DNA of 64,000 nucleotides from Hesseltinella vesiculosa (lineage: Eukaryota > Mucoromycota > Mucoromycetes > Mucorales > Cunninghamellaceae), in the NCBI GenBank assembly GCA_002104935.1, contig MCGT01000023.1, positions 355,528-419,527 on the forward strand. The letters are read 5' to 3'. The notes under the pieces are model-generated. The model was not told the DNA's origin. It ran no database searches and saw nothing but the letters and a program-made list of their open reading frames with translations. Within the stretch, counting starts at the first letter, position 1; every line of letters begins with the position of its first letter. Both the position numbers and the translations under genes were made by a program. This document shows positions 1 to 11,185 of this stretch, one piece after another.

Positions 1-675
1 GGCCAGCGCTCTAGAGAAAATAACGATAGGTAAAAAAGAGTGCTGCTACGCTTTTTGGTCAAATGGATCCATGTCAGCGTTTAAATGGGTGTAGAAACGG
101 ATGAATCATCCTGTTACTGAAAAGATTAAAAAGAGCGGCGATGGTGTTCCAGACAACAGTGCCGCCTTTCTCTATTGACACCTCCGAATCTCCAGCCTGG
201 CAAAATGGGCACCCAACTTTTCCTTACAAAAAAAAAAAAAAAAAATAGCATGCGCACCACAGCACTTTTCAGTGATTGGATTTATTTGGAATTTTGTGTG
301 GGTGGGCAAAAGAATGAATAGCGATGGTATTAAAAAAATTAGGCTGATTGGTGTAAAAAAAAAAAAACCGAGAGAGCAAAGGTGATTCAAGTTCATGCAC
401 TTGCAAAAGATGCGTGCCGGTGTTTGTCTGGGCTTTAAGAAAAAAAGAAAAAGGAAACAGTATACATAAAACCACTATGAGCAAGTGATTTTGTTTACGT
501 GCAAAAAAAGAAAAGAAAAAGAGGAAAAGAAAAAAGAAGAAAGGGGCAGAGAAGGAAAAGGGTAAAATGTAGAAAAAAGAGGAAAGAATAAGAAAGAGAT
601 TGCATTATCAATTCTTAACATCGGTACCATGTACATGGCAACGATTGGAGACAATACTGGATTTAAAACGAGACA
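1..675. other. Gene-free A-rich left flank
   Basis: I see no convincing gene here. The stretch has several A homopolymers (for example about 230-245 and 356-367) and a purine-rich block at 497-600 just before the minisatellite. Open frames on the minus strand are low-complexity Phe/Leu runs produced by these A tracts and are not gene-like. Confidence 0.5.
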
Positions 676-1349
676 ACCCCAACAGCACCCAGCAACACCC
701 AGCAACAGCACTCAACAGCACTCAACAACACCCAGCAACAGCACTCAACAACTCTCAACAACACTCAACAACACTCAACAACACTCAACAACACTCAACA
801 ACACTCAACAACACTCAACAACACTCAACAACACTCAACAACACTCAACAACACTCAACAACACTCAACAACACTCAACAACACTCAACAACACTCAACA
901 ACACTCAACAACACTCAACAACACTCAACAACTCTCAACAACACTCAACAACACTCAACAACACTCAACAACACTCAACAACACTCAACAACACTCAACA
1001 ACACTCAACAACACTCAACAACACTCAACAACACTCAACAACACTCAACAACACTCAACAACACTCAACAACACTCAACAACACTCAACAACACTCAACA
1101 ACACTCAACAACACTCAACAACACTCAACAACACTCAACAACACTCAACAACACTCAACAACACTCAACAACACTCAACAGCACTCAACAGCACTCAACA
1201 GCACTCAACAGCACTCAACAGCACTCAACAGCACTCAACAGCACTCAACAGCACTCAACAGCACTCAACAGCACTCAACAGCACTCAACAGCACTCAACA
1301 GCACTCAACAGCACTCAACAGCACTCAACAGCACTCAACAGCACTCAAC
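676..1349. repeat. 10-bp minisatellite, unit ACACTCAACA
   Basis: A tandem array with an exact 10-bp period. An irregular start (about 676-770) containing CCC variants is followed by a long block of ACACTCAACA with one ACTCTCAACA unit near 930. From about 1180 to 1349 the block switches to GCACTCAACA. The main block has only A and C on the plus strand. Because 10 is not a multiple of 3 and the unit has no plus-strand stop, long open frames encode repeated Asn/Thr/Gln/His/Ser/Leu decapeptides. They start and end without any intron or promoter context, so I treat them as by-products of the repeat. Confidence 0.95.
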
Positions 1350-1568
1350 GGATACGAAGTTACACTCAGCCTGGGATTGTCCAATAAAATCACTTTTCTG
1401 TTTTTGGCAAAAAAAAGGGGGGGATAGGGAAGAGAAAAGCTTACTTGCATTTTTTAACACCTTTTCCTGATATTTCTTTCTCTTCGCCATTTCTTATAAT
1501 GCCATCACACAACGTTATGCGCCTGGATAATGTCTTCATTGAACGCTTTATTGCATGTAACTGATTAA

Positions 1569-3633
1569 GTGCCCATCGCTAGCTGTAGTGATTGCAAATG
1601 TAAACGACCTCAATTGCATTTTGAAGGACGCAGATGCTGGTACCGCACTTGCATCCGCTGCCGAAACAGTGCCACCCGCCAACGATCTCCCCCTTCTGAA
1701 GCAATGATTAACTGGGATGAGCTAGATGAATTTTATGGCCAGTTCCGTCACAACCCTGCTCTGCCTATCAATGTGCATCTTCCTGACAACCTTGTCGACT
1801 TGCCAGTTGGCGACATTGCGCGTCATTTCATTGTGCATCTCTATGAAACGTCTGGCTTTATGTTCTATTTGAAGCTTAACCATGACCCTTCAAGGCGCTC
1901 AGCTATCGCCTTTTACGCTTCCTGTACAAGCTCAAGCGAGTATTGACAACAACTTCCAGGTAAATGGGAGGAAATTGAAAAAAAAAATCCAGTATCCGTG
2001 AATTTTCTGAACCTCCTCGTTTACTTATTGAGATTGATAAATTGCCAAAAAAAAAACGTTGACGTTTCTAACATTTTGAACAGGCGAGACAATTGTTGAA
2101 CTTGTTGCAGGCTGCTTTCCCTGTCCAGCTTGCAAGGAAGCGATCAAGACGTTTAAATCCTGCGTGACGTTCAGAAGGCATATGGCCACAGTGCATCAAT
2201 TAAAGTGCAAATTTGTTTATTCCAGCAACCCCACCAACTCGACGTTTGCTTCATCAGCTCTTGCATAGACAACATCTGATTCATCTGATTCGTACACGCC
2301 GGAATGGTCTGTCATCGGAAGCCCAGATCCTGAAGATCACCTGTTCCATCAGAACATTGACATTTCTACCAAATTTTACGAGTTCCAGCAAGAAGCAATC
2401 AAATCGGCGAAGAACAAATCGCTCACCGTGGAACACAACGTTCACGAAATTCTTGCTTTATCTTCGATTTTGCTTCTCGAGCGGGACAAGACCGACAAAA
2501 AGCTTCGCCAGTTCATTGACCACGACATTTGCACAAGCCTCCGCAAATCGATTCTGACGTACAATGACATCCTTGGTCACGCGTTTCCCTCAAGCATAAA
2601 GCAACTCTTGGAAGAGACCGTCAGGTCTACGGTGGCTGCAGATGCTACAGTAATAAAAAAGGCAGGGAAGAGAGAGGGAACTTGCAGTGTCTCATCTCTT
2701 TAGTGTGTAGCCGTGTTTGGCCGCTTCTCTAAGAATCATGCAGCTTATGGATGACCATAGTATGACACCCATGAATCGAATAATCTTGTCAGTCAGAAAC
2801 ATGTAAGGAAATAGTGCCAAAAACAAAAAAGAAAAGAATGCTCAGCTCGAAAATAGGGTGGAGCTGTTGCCCCGGGCCGTGACGGAGGAAGGACCACGCG
2901 AAGTCGAATGGATCACACGCACGTTGCAGGGCATGTTGGGCACAATGCTGGAAAACCTTGAGGAGGAAGTCATGTTTCGCTGGTAATTCAAGGGCAAAAA
3001 AAGAAAAAAGCATAAAGCATAAAAAAAAGGAGAGAAATGGTTCTGATGTCATTTTTAAGGTCAAGCGCGATGACCCAAAGGAAACGACAACGCGCCCCGA
3101 CACATCTATCAATATCATCTGTGGACCCGAGATCGGTGATCGAGTGGGCTGTGGTGAGGCCAAGTATCAGACGAAGAATCGCAAGCTCATCCAAACGGAT
3201 CTCCTGCGCGTGGCGATGCTTGCCAAGAAAGCGATCGACAGTCACCATCTACATCATTTCCTTGGATTCCTTTGTGTCGGTAAGATTGTAAATGATCCTA
3301 ATTTGATATGTGATTAAACGCAATTTCATTTTCTAGGACAAAAGGCAACGTTTTCCGTGAATTTTCTGAGCCTCCTCGCTCATTTCAAGAGACGGGCGAT
3401 GCAAAATGTCTTTGATGTATGCAGCCAATTTTTTCATACCGAGCAAAATCATTTCTACGTCACTTGCCCCCCTGAAGACCACACTTGTCTTGATTGCCAT
3501 TGGCTCGTACTTTCAACAAAAGGCGCGTATACTTTTTTTGCGCGTGTTTTCTTTTGCAGTGGTTGATTTTGTAAGTTATGCACTGGATAGCTTTGGCGAA
3601 GGCACTTGGCGCATTTCTCGGCGCATCAAGTAG
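1569..3633 (+). pseudogene. Broken zinc-finger / PD-(D/E)XK-like gene, recurrent mucoralean type
   Basis: Coding-like exons separated by short AT-rich introns. Exon 1 (about 1577-1960) begins with a Cys cluster (CSDCKC, then CWYRTCIRC). No ATG precedes it in frame, and a stop lies just upstream at 1566. Exon 2 (about 2083-2650) has a C2H2-like element (CPAC, then HMATVH) and an in-frame TAG near 2266. Further exons near 2850-2982 and 3055-3285 contain RPDTSI and, 14 residues on, GEAK, followed by a helix-like stretch. After an intron at about 3282-3336 the frame shifts once near 3400 and the reading ends at a TAG at 3633. I recall similar multi-copy hypothetical proteins in Mucorales but cannot name the family. 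The RPD and GEAK spacing resembles a PD-(D/E)XK nuclease core (inference). The missing start, stop codon and frameshift argue for a dead copy. Confidence 0.55.
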
Positions 3634-4359
3634 GCCATGGAAATGGGAATGAAAAGAATGCAAAGGCAAGAAAGGAAGAAGATCTAGATTTTTAAAAACT
3701 CCAACTTCGCCTAGTTGCGTTTTCACAAGGGCCTTTGTGCTTAACAAGAAAAAAAAGTTCAGCATGAGGTGAATAAAATCGGCGTATTACACAGCTCGTA
3801 GCCGCGAGTGGGCCGATGTAAGATTTGGCTTACGCGCAGAAACGCACAATGATGCTGAAAAAGTGACATCGCTTGGAGGCTGGCAGGGCAGCTTCGCCCA
3901 TGCGCTCCACGTTTTTCAAATCCGGTTCTCCGGCCAAAAGAGAAATGAAAAAAACCAATCCCAGTTTTCAAAGCTCACCGCTTTGAGCCTAATCTCACTT
4001 TATTTTGCGCTTAAATGACCCTCCAACGTTTTTGCTTACGAGTTACCCTCCTCGTGCTATAATTCTAGGATAAATCCGATCTAGGGTTAAATAATGGCCA
4101 GGCATGCACGTGGTGTCCCCGCCTGCCAACTGTCAACGTGGCGCTTGCTGTGTCTCTATCTCGCCGCCTTGACACCGTGCAACAGATCTTAAATAATGAC
4201 GATGGCGGAAAATAAGGCCAATATCGGTAGATCGTCCAGCCAGCATTTACGTGATGACGCTGCTTTCCACCGCTAAATATAAAAATTAAAAAAAAACGAT
4301 GTGCCAGGTAGCTGATTCAGAGTTTTACACCCATCTTGTGTTTTGATGGACAGATCAGC
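3634..4359. other. Gene-free spacer
   Basis: Nothing supportable as a gene. Open frames on either strand are short, lack splice structure and resemble no family known to me. Confidence 0.4.
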
Positions 4360-4582
4360 TCATCCGCTTGACAAGCGATGAAGAACAGGAAGCAAACGAA
4401 ACAGACTCGCCTCTGCTGTCTGGTTGAGGCTGTGCACCAAGAAATCCGTTGGCTCTGGCTGTGATTCAAGTTGCAGCGCGCTCCATCTCTCCAGGTGGCG
4501 AAGGAGCTCCAATACGTGAGGAGCAAAAAGTAAATGACGCAAGTGTTGGCCTGAAAAGTCGGCTGCGACGTCGAGATCAAAC
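4360..4582 (-). pseudogene. Possible remnant of an unrecognised gene
   Basis: On the minus strand, about 73 codons from roughly 4580 to the stop at 4360 read as a helix-rich, amphipathic segment (PPLFDLDVAADFSGQHLRHL and onward, with many Leu/His/Arg). Upstream the frame meets a TAA, while a neighbouring frame continues with another protein-like stretch toward 4690. That pattern suggests a frameshifted remnant or an unrecognised intron. I cannot assign it to a family. It would be transcribed divergently from the reductase at 4822. Confidence 0.25.
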
Positions 4583-4821
4583 AGAGGCGGTTATTCGGGT
4601 ACAGATCTGAAAGAAGGTTGTTGGATTGTGGCGTGGGGGCATCGCCAAAAAAAGGCAACGAGTGATGTCGCAGGGTTCCAAAAAAGAGGGCGCAGCGTAG
4701 AAGAGAGTGAATCAAGCCGAGGTTACACATCGCAGTCGGATGTAGTTTATCCGCGTCGCTTTTTTTATAAAAGAGGCAATGACGCGCCTCTTTTCGTTCT
4801 CTTTATTTTAATTATCAAAAG

Positions 4822-5706
4822 ATGACGTCTGAAAAAGTATTTGTTGTGGGTGGTACTGGCAACGTTGGCAAGCAAACGGTCCGAGCCTTGTTGGCGAGCA
4901 ATGTGCCAGTGACTTTGTTTGCTCGTAACCCCGCCAAGGTCAAGGAACTCTTTGGCGACAGTGATCTGGTGTCTGTTGTGCAAGGTGACTTGGATGAAGA
5001 TTTGACGCCCATCAAGCAAGGTATTGTTGGCCACACCCGTGCATTTTTGCTCTGCGCCCCCGAGGATATGGCAGCTACGAAAGGAACGATTGCTCAGTAT
5101 GCCTTCGAAGCCGGGGTCAAGCAAATCGTCGACATCTCCTCGATCTCAGCCGGCTTTGCTTGGCGCGCCAACCTGATTGGTTATAACCACTTTTTGGCTG
5201 AAAAGCGCATGGTGGAAGAGATCCCCCGCCCCAAAGGCGCCCATGTAGTGACGCTACGCCCTAGCCGCTTCATGTCCAACGCTATCTTGTATGACCGCCC
5301 TCATGGCAACGTGCTTCGTGATGTTGTTGCCGCCGACCAGACTCAATCCTGGATCAGTCCTAACGACATTGGTGCACTGGCTGCTCTTATCTTGCAAGAC
5401 GACATCAACAAGCATGGCGACGGCGTGTATGATCTCATTGGTGACGTGGTGACGGTTGAGCAGCGAAGGGCCATTTTTGAATCTGTGCTTGGCCAACCGA
5501 TCACGTATGAACGCATCACTGCCACCGAAAAGTTTAACACGCTGAACAAATTCGTCGCGCATCTCCTGCCATTCCCTGCTATTGTGAGCCTTGCCACTCT
5601 TGTGGATGCTCCTGCCGAGCCCTCGCTCAGCTTGCCCATTCTCTTGGGTCGCGAGCCTGAAACGCTTGAGCAGTTCATCAGCAGCAACAAGGCTGCCCTG
5701 CAATAA
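4822..5706 (+). CDS. NmrA-like NAD(P)-binding oxidoreductase
   Basis: An intronless gene of 294 aa. The N-terminus (residues 5-20) is a beta strand followed by GGTGNVGKQ, the glycine-rich dinucleotide loop of atypical short-chain dehydrogenases. The layout that follows (RNPAKVKEL, GDLDE, then a strand with SSISA and YNHFLAEK) fits the NmrA/NAD-dependent epimerase-like group. Members are NAD(P)-sensing regulators or quinone/isoflavone-type reductases, and the substrate cannot be told here. The ATG at 4822 is the first in frame and lies after a TATA-like, AT-rich leader. An AATAAA-type signal follows at about 5755. Likely cytosolic, with no signal peptide or membrane segment. Confidence 0.85.
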   Translation: MTSEKVFVVGGTGNVGKQTVRALLASNVPVTLFARNPAKVKELFGDSDLVSVVQGDLDEDLTPIKQGIVGHTRAFLLCAPEDMAATKGTIAQYAFEAGVKQIVDISSISAGFAWRANLIGYNHFLAEKRMVEEIPRPKGAHVVTLRPSRFMSNAILYDRPHGNVLRDVVAADQTQSWISPNDIGALAALILQDDINKHGDGVYDLIGDVVTVEQRRAIFESVLGQPITYERITATEKFNTLNKFVAHLLPFPAIVSLATLVDAPAEPSLSLPILLGREPETLEQFISSNKAALQ

Positions 5707-5810
5707 TTTGTGATTCCCTGATACTGTATCCATTCCCTAATGCCATCTAGTGAAAAATAAAATAAAAACTGGTTGTTCCTGTTCATTAAAGATTAAGAGT
5801 GGTTCGATGG

Positions 5811-8800
5811 TTAAATTTTGCGAGCGCCAATGCCAGATTTCTTCTTCTCTCGGAGCTCAGCCATGCGCTATTAAAAAAAGTCAGTTCATGCATGCCACGC
5901 GATGCTACCTTTACCTTTCGTCGTTCTTCACGTTTACGGTCCATTTCTAATTTTCGGTCCGGGTTGGTGGGCGATGGATGGTCAGCGAGGGGAGAGGGGT
6001 GGTTGGCAGGTGTGGCTAGAGAATCTTGGTCCTGACCGAAGTTGTTGCCTGGTGTTGGGGCATGGCCTAATCTCATGCCGCTGCTGGCTGGTCGAGACGA
6101 GGCAGGCGTCATTGGAGCGCCAAAGCTGGAGATGGCGGCGGAGGGTCGGCTGGGAATGAGGGACGAGATAGGTTCTGCCTTTGTAGGTTGAGGTGAATGG
6201 CCGTTGTCCAAAGGCTCTGGAAGAAAAATGGAAAGTGTGAGTTGGCATGAACAATATTATCCAACCTGGACCTTTACCCCAGCTGTCTTCCAACTGCACC
6301 AAGTCTTCGCTTGCATTGCCCCAACCATCTTCATCCATGGATGCTGCCTTTGCAGAGGCGTCTGGAGCAAACCGGTCGGCAATGGATGATGGCCGGCTCG
6401 AGTCTAACGATGACTTGGTATCTGGGGTTGCGGCCATCTGTGGTTCAATTTCGCCAACTGGGGTGCCAAACTAGAGCGGCAAAGATGACAGGTGAGCAGA
6501 CTCGATTTCACTTTTATCGTTATTACCCTGGTAATGGATGACACAGCCCAATCAGCCAGTCCTTTGGTGGCACCGCCCAGCATGGAGGATACGCCGCCAG
6601 GGGTGGAAGGGTTGCTGCTGGCTGTGGTGGTGGGGCTTGTAGTGTCGGGTTGGTTGGTTGTAGGCGACTCCAAGGCAGTGTCTGGCATGCGATCGGCCTC
6701 GTCCTCTAGTCTTTTCATAAACACATTCATTGTTTTAAACGCCTGTGTTCTCACAGATCTATGCCGGGAAAACAAGAGACTAAGTGACATGCTACAGGAT
6801 GCAGCGTGTGCTTACTTTTCCTTGTCCAAGAGCACAGGGGCCACGCTAGGAACCACTCTTTGGCACCAGTCCAAGGGGTCATAGTATTCAGCAGTGGCAG
6901 CAAGCGCCATCAACGAGGCAATACGTGCGTGGTGGAACCCGTCACGCAACCCTCGTGTAAATGCAGGGATTAAGACTTTCTTGCGCGTCTGTAAGCAAAG
7001 GTGTGTGTTAGGTTCCCTGATGCTTGCCATGTTGCTCTTCTTACGTTGTCATTCAAGTTTTTGGCCATTTTGCCCAGGCAGATAGCAGTATTTGTACGGA
7101 TGCCAGGTTCCGGGTCAACTTGCAATTTTGCCAAATACTTCAAGAGGTCGTAGTTGATAATCTTGTCGCTAAGCTGCAAGAAAGGCGGACGGTAAATAGC
7201 GTCACTTTTTTTCTTTTTTTTTTTTAATAAAAAAAAGGGGGTGTCTCTTACCTTGGGGACCAAGAGGAGAATGGCTTTGATGGTTTGCTCACGGACAAGA
7301 GGGATGGTATCGGTGAAGCCGGTGGCGACATGGGGAAAGACTTGCTGGCATACAACTTTGTCGGTAAGATGGTCGATGAACTTGGGCAAGTTTTCCAACA
7401 GGCTCACACGGATGGCGCGGTCGGGTGATGAAAACATGCGAAGGATGGGAGCCAGAAGCACTTTGTCGAAATCCTCTTCAGGCATGTGTTGGCCGATCTT
7501 CAGAATGGCGTTCAGGGCTTTGGCACCGCCTGCCCCAAATTCAAAGGCCTTGACCAATTCAGGCAGGATTTTGTAGGTGGCAAAGTCAGAGGGGATCGAG
7601 TCGACGGTGGCATCCAGCTTGCGGAAAAAGACTTCCTTTTCACGTTGGTCCTTGATGCTGATGTTTTCTAGGAAAAGGCTGATGTGGATGAAGTCGGTAG
7701 AAAAGTATCCGCCGCTACCGTTGCGAGCAATGCGCATGCCTTGATCCAAGAACGTTTCAGCATCGCCCCGATTTTGGGGGGAAGGTTGGACAAGCAAGCG
7801 GTAAGATTTAAGCATGTTGTTGGGTATGCTGCCTTGGTGTGTGAGCAGTTGATCTGGAGTATCCCAGCGACGATTGAACACATCGTAGATCAAGCAGCCA
7901 AGTTGGTATGCATCCACAGCTGTAATAGGCAAACTAAGGTTGGCGTAAAAAAGATTCAGCAGGTTATTCACCAACAATAGACAGAGGAAGAACCTACTCT
8001 TTGACAGCTGACCAGCTCGATTTCAGGATTTCAGGTGGAGCGTATTTTTGGGCATCGGGCACCAGTCCACCAAATGTCTAGTGAGAAAAGTGTGTTAGGT
8101 TTCCTTTGGGCCAGCTCCGTCGGCATTTACAAAGATCATGGGGCTTTCTTCGCTCATGGAGGACAGCAGTTCCAGGCCACCCAATTTCCATTCGCCGGCT
8201 CGTGTCACGAATATGTTGCTGACACGTATGTTTCCATGCACCATGTTTCCATCGTTGTTAATGAATTTGATCGCATTCTAGCAGAAGCAGACGGCATTAT
8301 TATTGGTTTATAAATCCTTTTTTGTTTGGTCTTACCGTAATTTTGTAAAGACCATACAAGGTGAGGTTGAGATCAGGGTCTTGGTTGAGCTGAGTTGACA
8401 GTGGGTCGACTTTTTCCGTGACAAATATGATGGCTTGCTCTGTCTAAAGAGCAATGAAGATGAGTATGATGTTGCTATTTCTGCACCTGCAAGATGCGCT
8501 TACCTCCACACCGTCAATGTAAGTCAAAAGATCGGGGTGTCGTAAGGTGCGAAATCGTTTGAAGGTGTTTCTAGCCATTTGGATCTTGTCACGATGACGG
8601 GCACAGTCAAACACGAACATGGACACACTCGAATTGTCGTCCTAATTTAGAATGCACCTTAGACAGGACCAGGAATATGGAAAAGTGGCATACCTTTTTG
8701 GTCCCCTGATGAAGGGACCAGAACGGATGATCATAAAATTCGACCTTGTCGCCAAGAGTAAACGGCAAGCCATTGGTATCCTTGCTTAGCAGAGAAAGGC

Positions 8801-8831
8801 CGCTTTTGACAAAACCAGACAAAAAGGCCAT
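5811..8831 (-). CDS. SCY1-like pseudokinase with HEAT repeats (Cex1/SCYL1 type)
   Basis: A multi-exon gene. It starts MAFLSGFVKSG at 8831, giving exon 1 at 8694-8831 and exon 2 from 8641 downward. The kinase-like N-terminus keeps the fold (FKRFRTLRHPDLLTYIDGVE; KYAPPEI-type segment near 8000-8070) but has HGNI in place of HRD and LGG in place of DFG, so it should be catalytically dead. A long alpha-helical HEAT-type region follows (about 7980-6990; KILPELVKAFEFGAGGAK, VLLAPILRMFSSPDRAIRVS, PEPGIRTNTAICLGKMAK). The tail is Ser/Pro/Thr-rich, ending in a basic coiled segment (RKREERRK), a short intron, and a last exon RMAELREKKKSGIGARKI with TAA at 5811-5813. This matches the Cex1/SCYL1 architecture. 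Those proteins act at Golgi/COPI membranes and in tRNA nuclear export. Divergent from the gene at 9009. Confidence 0.85.
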
Positions 8832-9008
8832 TGCTTTAGTGTCAAATTGTAATAGAAAGGGTGGGGGATCTGCACAATTAAAAAAAAAAAAGAATGGAGT
8901 AGGAAGAAAAAAAAAAAAAAGGTGGTCAAAAAGAATTCTTGGTGAGTGAAGTGCCGCGCCATACCCGCTCGTTTTTTTTTTTTCTTTGCACCTTTTCTTC
9001 CAAGATTC
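8832..9008. promoter_or_regulatory. Shared divergent promoter, SCY1-like / NEDD8 E1 subunit
   Basis: Only 177 bp separate the two start codons. The gap contains two A tracts (about 8880-8920) and a T tract (about 8973-8983), likely nucleosome-excluding elements. No TATA box is obvious. Confidence 0.5.
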
Positions 9009-11088
9009 ATGTCATTCAACAGTCAGCCCAGCATTGATTTAAAAACACAAAAATACGATCGACAGCTAAGGTAATTCTTCCCCTCTCAAGCTAGCCTTTG
9101 CTGGTATTGGATAGTAACCACCTCTGTCGTCTTCCAAGATTATGGGCTGCGTCTGGCCAAACGGCCCTGGAAAATGCGAACATTTGCTTGTTGCATGCTT
9201 CTGCTACAGGCTGTGAAATCTTGAAGAATTTGATCCTGCCAGGTGAAGTGCTCCAAGACATAGCCCAGGTTCTAACATTGCCTCATCTTATATCCGGTTA
9301 CTAGGCATCGGCAGCGTGACAGTAGTCGACGACAAAATCGTGGATGAAAGGGATCTCGCCAGCAACTTTTTCTTGGAGCCTGGCCATGTTGGTACGAATA
9401 AAGCCGAAGCTGTTACCTCGCTGCTGACGTCTTTGAATGAAGATGTGGCAGCCAGCCATCGCTCAGAAGTAAACCCCCCAACGCCCATATTTTCTTCTTG
9501 TCTAAAAGCTCTCTTCCTTGCACAGGCACCCCACGCCCTGATCAACGCAACGCCCCAGTTTTTCGATGCCTTTGACGTGATCTTGGCCATGGATCTCAGC
9601 GACGAGGACTTGATAAAGCTTTCCGATTTCTGTGAAACCAACAGCAAGATTTTGATCTCTGTCTATTGCAAAGGACTCTGTGGCATGTTCCGTATACAGG
9701 CGCCAGAGCACACAGTGATCGAAAGTCATCCTGAAAACGCGGTGGATCTGCGCCTGACCCAGCCTATGGATGAACTAGCTGCTTATGCTGCCTCGTTTGA
9801 CTTGGATGCCATGGACCAAACGGATCATGGCCACGTCCCTTTTGTTGTTATCCTGTTGCAATTCGTCGAGAAATGGAAGAAAGAGGCAAGCAACTTGGAA
9901 GAAGTAGCCATGAGCTCACTTCTCCTGTTCGTCTCCTAACATAGCACGATGGCAAGCCTCCCAAGTCGTATAGCGAGCGAAACGAATTGAAAGCGCAGAT
10001 CAGAGCTGCTATGCGCACGCCCGATGAAGAGAACTTTGAAGAAGCACTTGCTCAGCTGTGGCGCTTGGCCTCTTCCAACGAGGTAAGCAAAAACAGGCAA
10101 ACCTGAGCTGTCCAGAGGAGGATCTGACATGCCCTTCTTTAGCTTTCCTCTGACATCCGCAAGATATTTGAGCATCCCTCCTGTGACGTATTAACACCTG
10201 ACGTGAGTTGTAGCCATGTAGCAGGGAAAAAACGAACTGCGATCTCACCCATGTAATTTTCTGCTAGTCGACCCCTTTCTGGTTTGCAGCGCGTGGGGTG
10301 CGTGAGTTTGTCAACAACCAAGGCCAAGGACAGTTGCCCCTAGCAGGCAAACTACCCGATATGAAATCTGATACTAAGAACTACGTGGAATTGCAGTTGG
10401 TGTACCGAGACAAGGCGCGACGCGATTTGCAAACCGTCATGGAACATGTGCACCGCTTACTCCAAGAAGTGGGAGTGTCCGAGAATTATGTTCCTATGGA
10501 AATGATAGAACTGTTCTGCAAGAATGCAGCGTTTGCTAAGCTCTTGAACTACCGCAGTATCACCGACGAATACACAAGCCCCAACACAAAGGCAATCGGT
10601 ATGTTCATCCCCGTCCTTCTCCTCTCTCTCATTTTTTTTTCCTGCTCTTTGGATAGCCGATGGCCTAGCAATGGATGAAAACATGGCCTACTATCTCGTC
10701 TTCCGAGCTGCTAGTCGATTTTATGCAAAGTACAAGCGGTACCCAGGTAAAAGCAGCAAACTGGATTCACCGGATCCTCTTTCCAGTATCTGATCTCTCG
10801 GCTTGAGTAGGGTCAGGCTCTGACGCAGGTGGTGATATATCTCGGTTCAAGGACTTTGTGAGCGAATGGCTCGAATCGATCGGTTTGGAGGTGGACATGG
10901 AAACGCTGGCCAAGCCCGTAACGAACTACGTCTACTTCAAGAATAAAGAGGTAGCCAATCTAGGGGCTCTGGTAGGCGGACTCGTCGCCCAAGAAGCCAT
11001 CAAAATGATCACCCATCAATATATCCCTATCAACAATACCTGTGTTTTCAACGGGATTGCCTCGACGAGCAGCGTGTTTGAATTGTAA
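9009..11088 (+). CDS. ULA1: NEDD8-activating enzyme E1 regulatory subunit (Ula1/NAE1/APP-BP1)
   Basis: Starts at ATG 9009 (MSFNSQPSIDLKTQKYDRQL). The first intron interrupts QLR|LWAASGQTALENA, the typical opening of E1-like adenylation domains, which in this subunit is inactive. The domain continues through exons with IGSVTVVDDKIVDERDLASN and NATPQFFDAFDVILAMDL. Later exons give RGVREFVNNQGQGQLPL, LPDMKSDTKNYVELQ and, at the C-terminus, KNKEVANLGALVGGLVAQEA, a stretch conserved in APP-BP1 proteins. Stop is at 11086-11088, with an AATAAA at 11104-11109. With a Uba3 partner it activates Rub1/NEDD8 for cullin modification. No catalytic cysteine is expected in this subunit. Six or more introns, all short. 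Confidence 0.9.
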
Positions 11089-11185
11089 AAGTTTTGCGCG
11101 ACCAATAAAGACTTGTTATTTCAATGATGCTTTATTTCATGAGAGAAAGAGACGCAGAGAGGAAGTGTATATGAGGAAGAGCAAT

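Noticed and set aside
269..711. Minus-strand Phe-rich small frames
   Set aside because: They come from A homopolymers and have no domain or splice support.
600..1427. Long Asn/Thr/Gln/His-rich open frames over the minisatellite
   Set aside because: The unit has no stop in plus frames, so the frames exist for any repeat length and show no start context, splicing or folded part.
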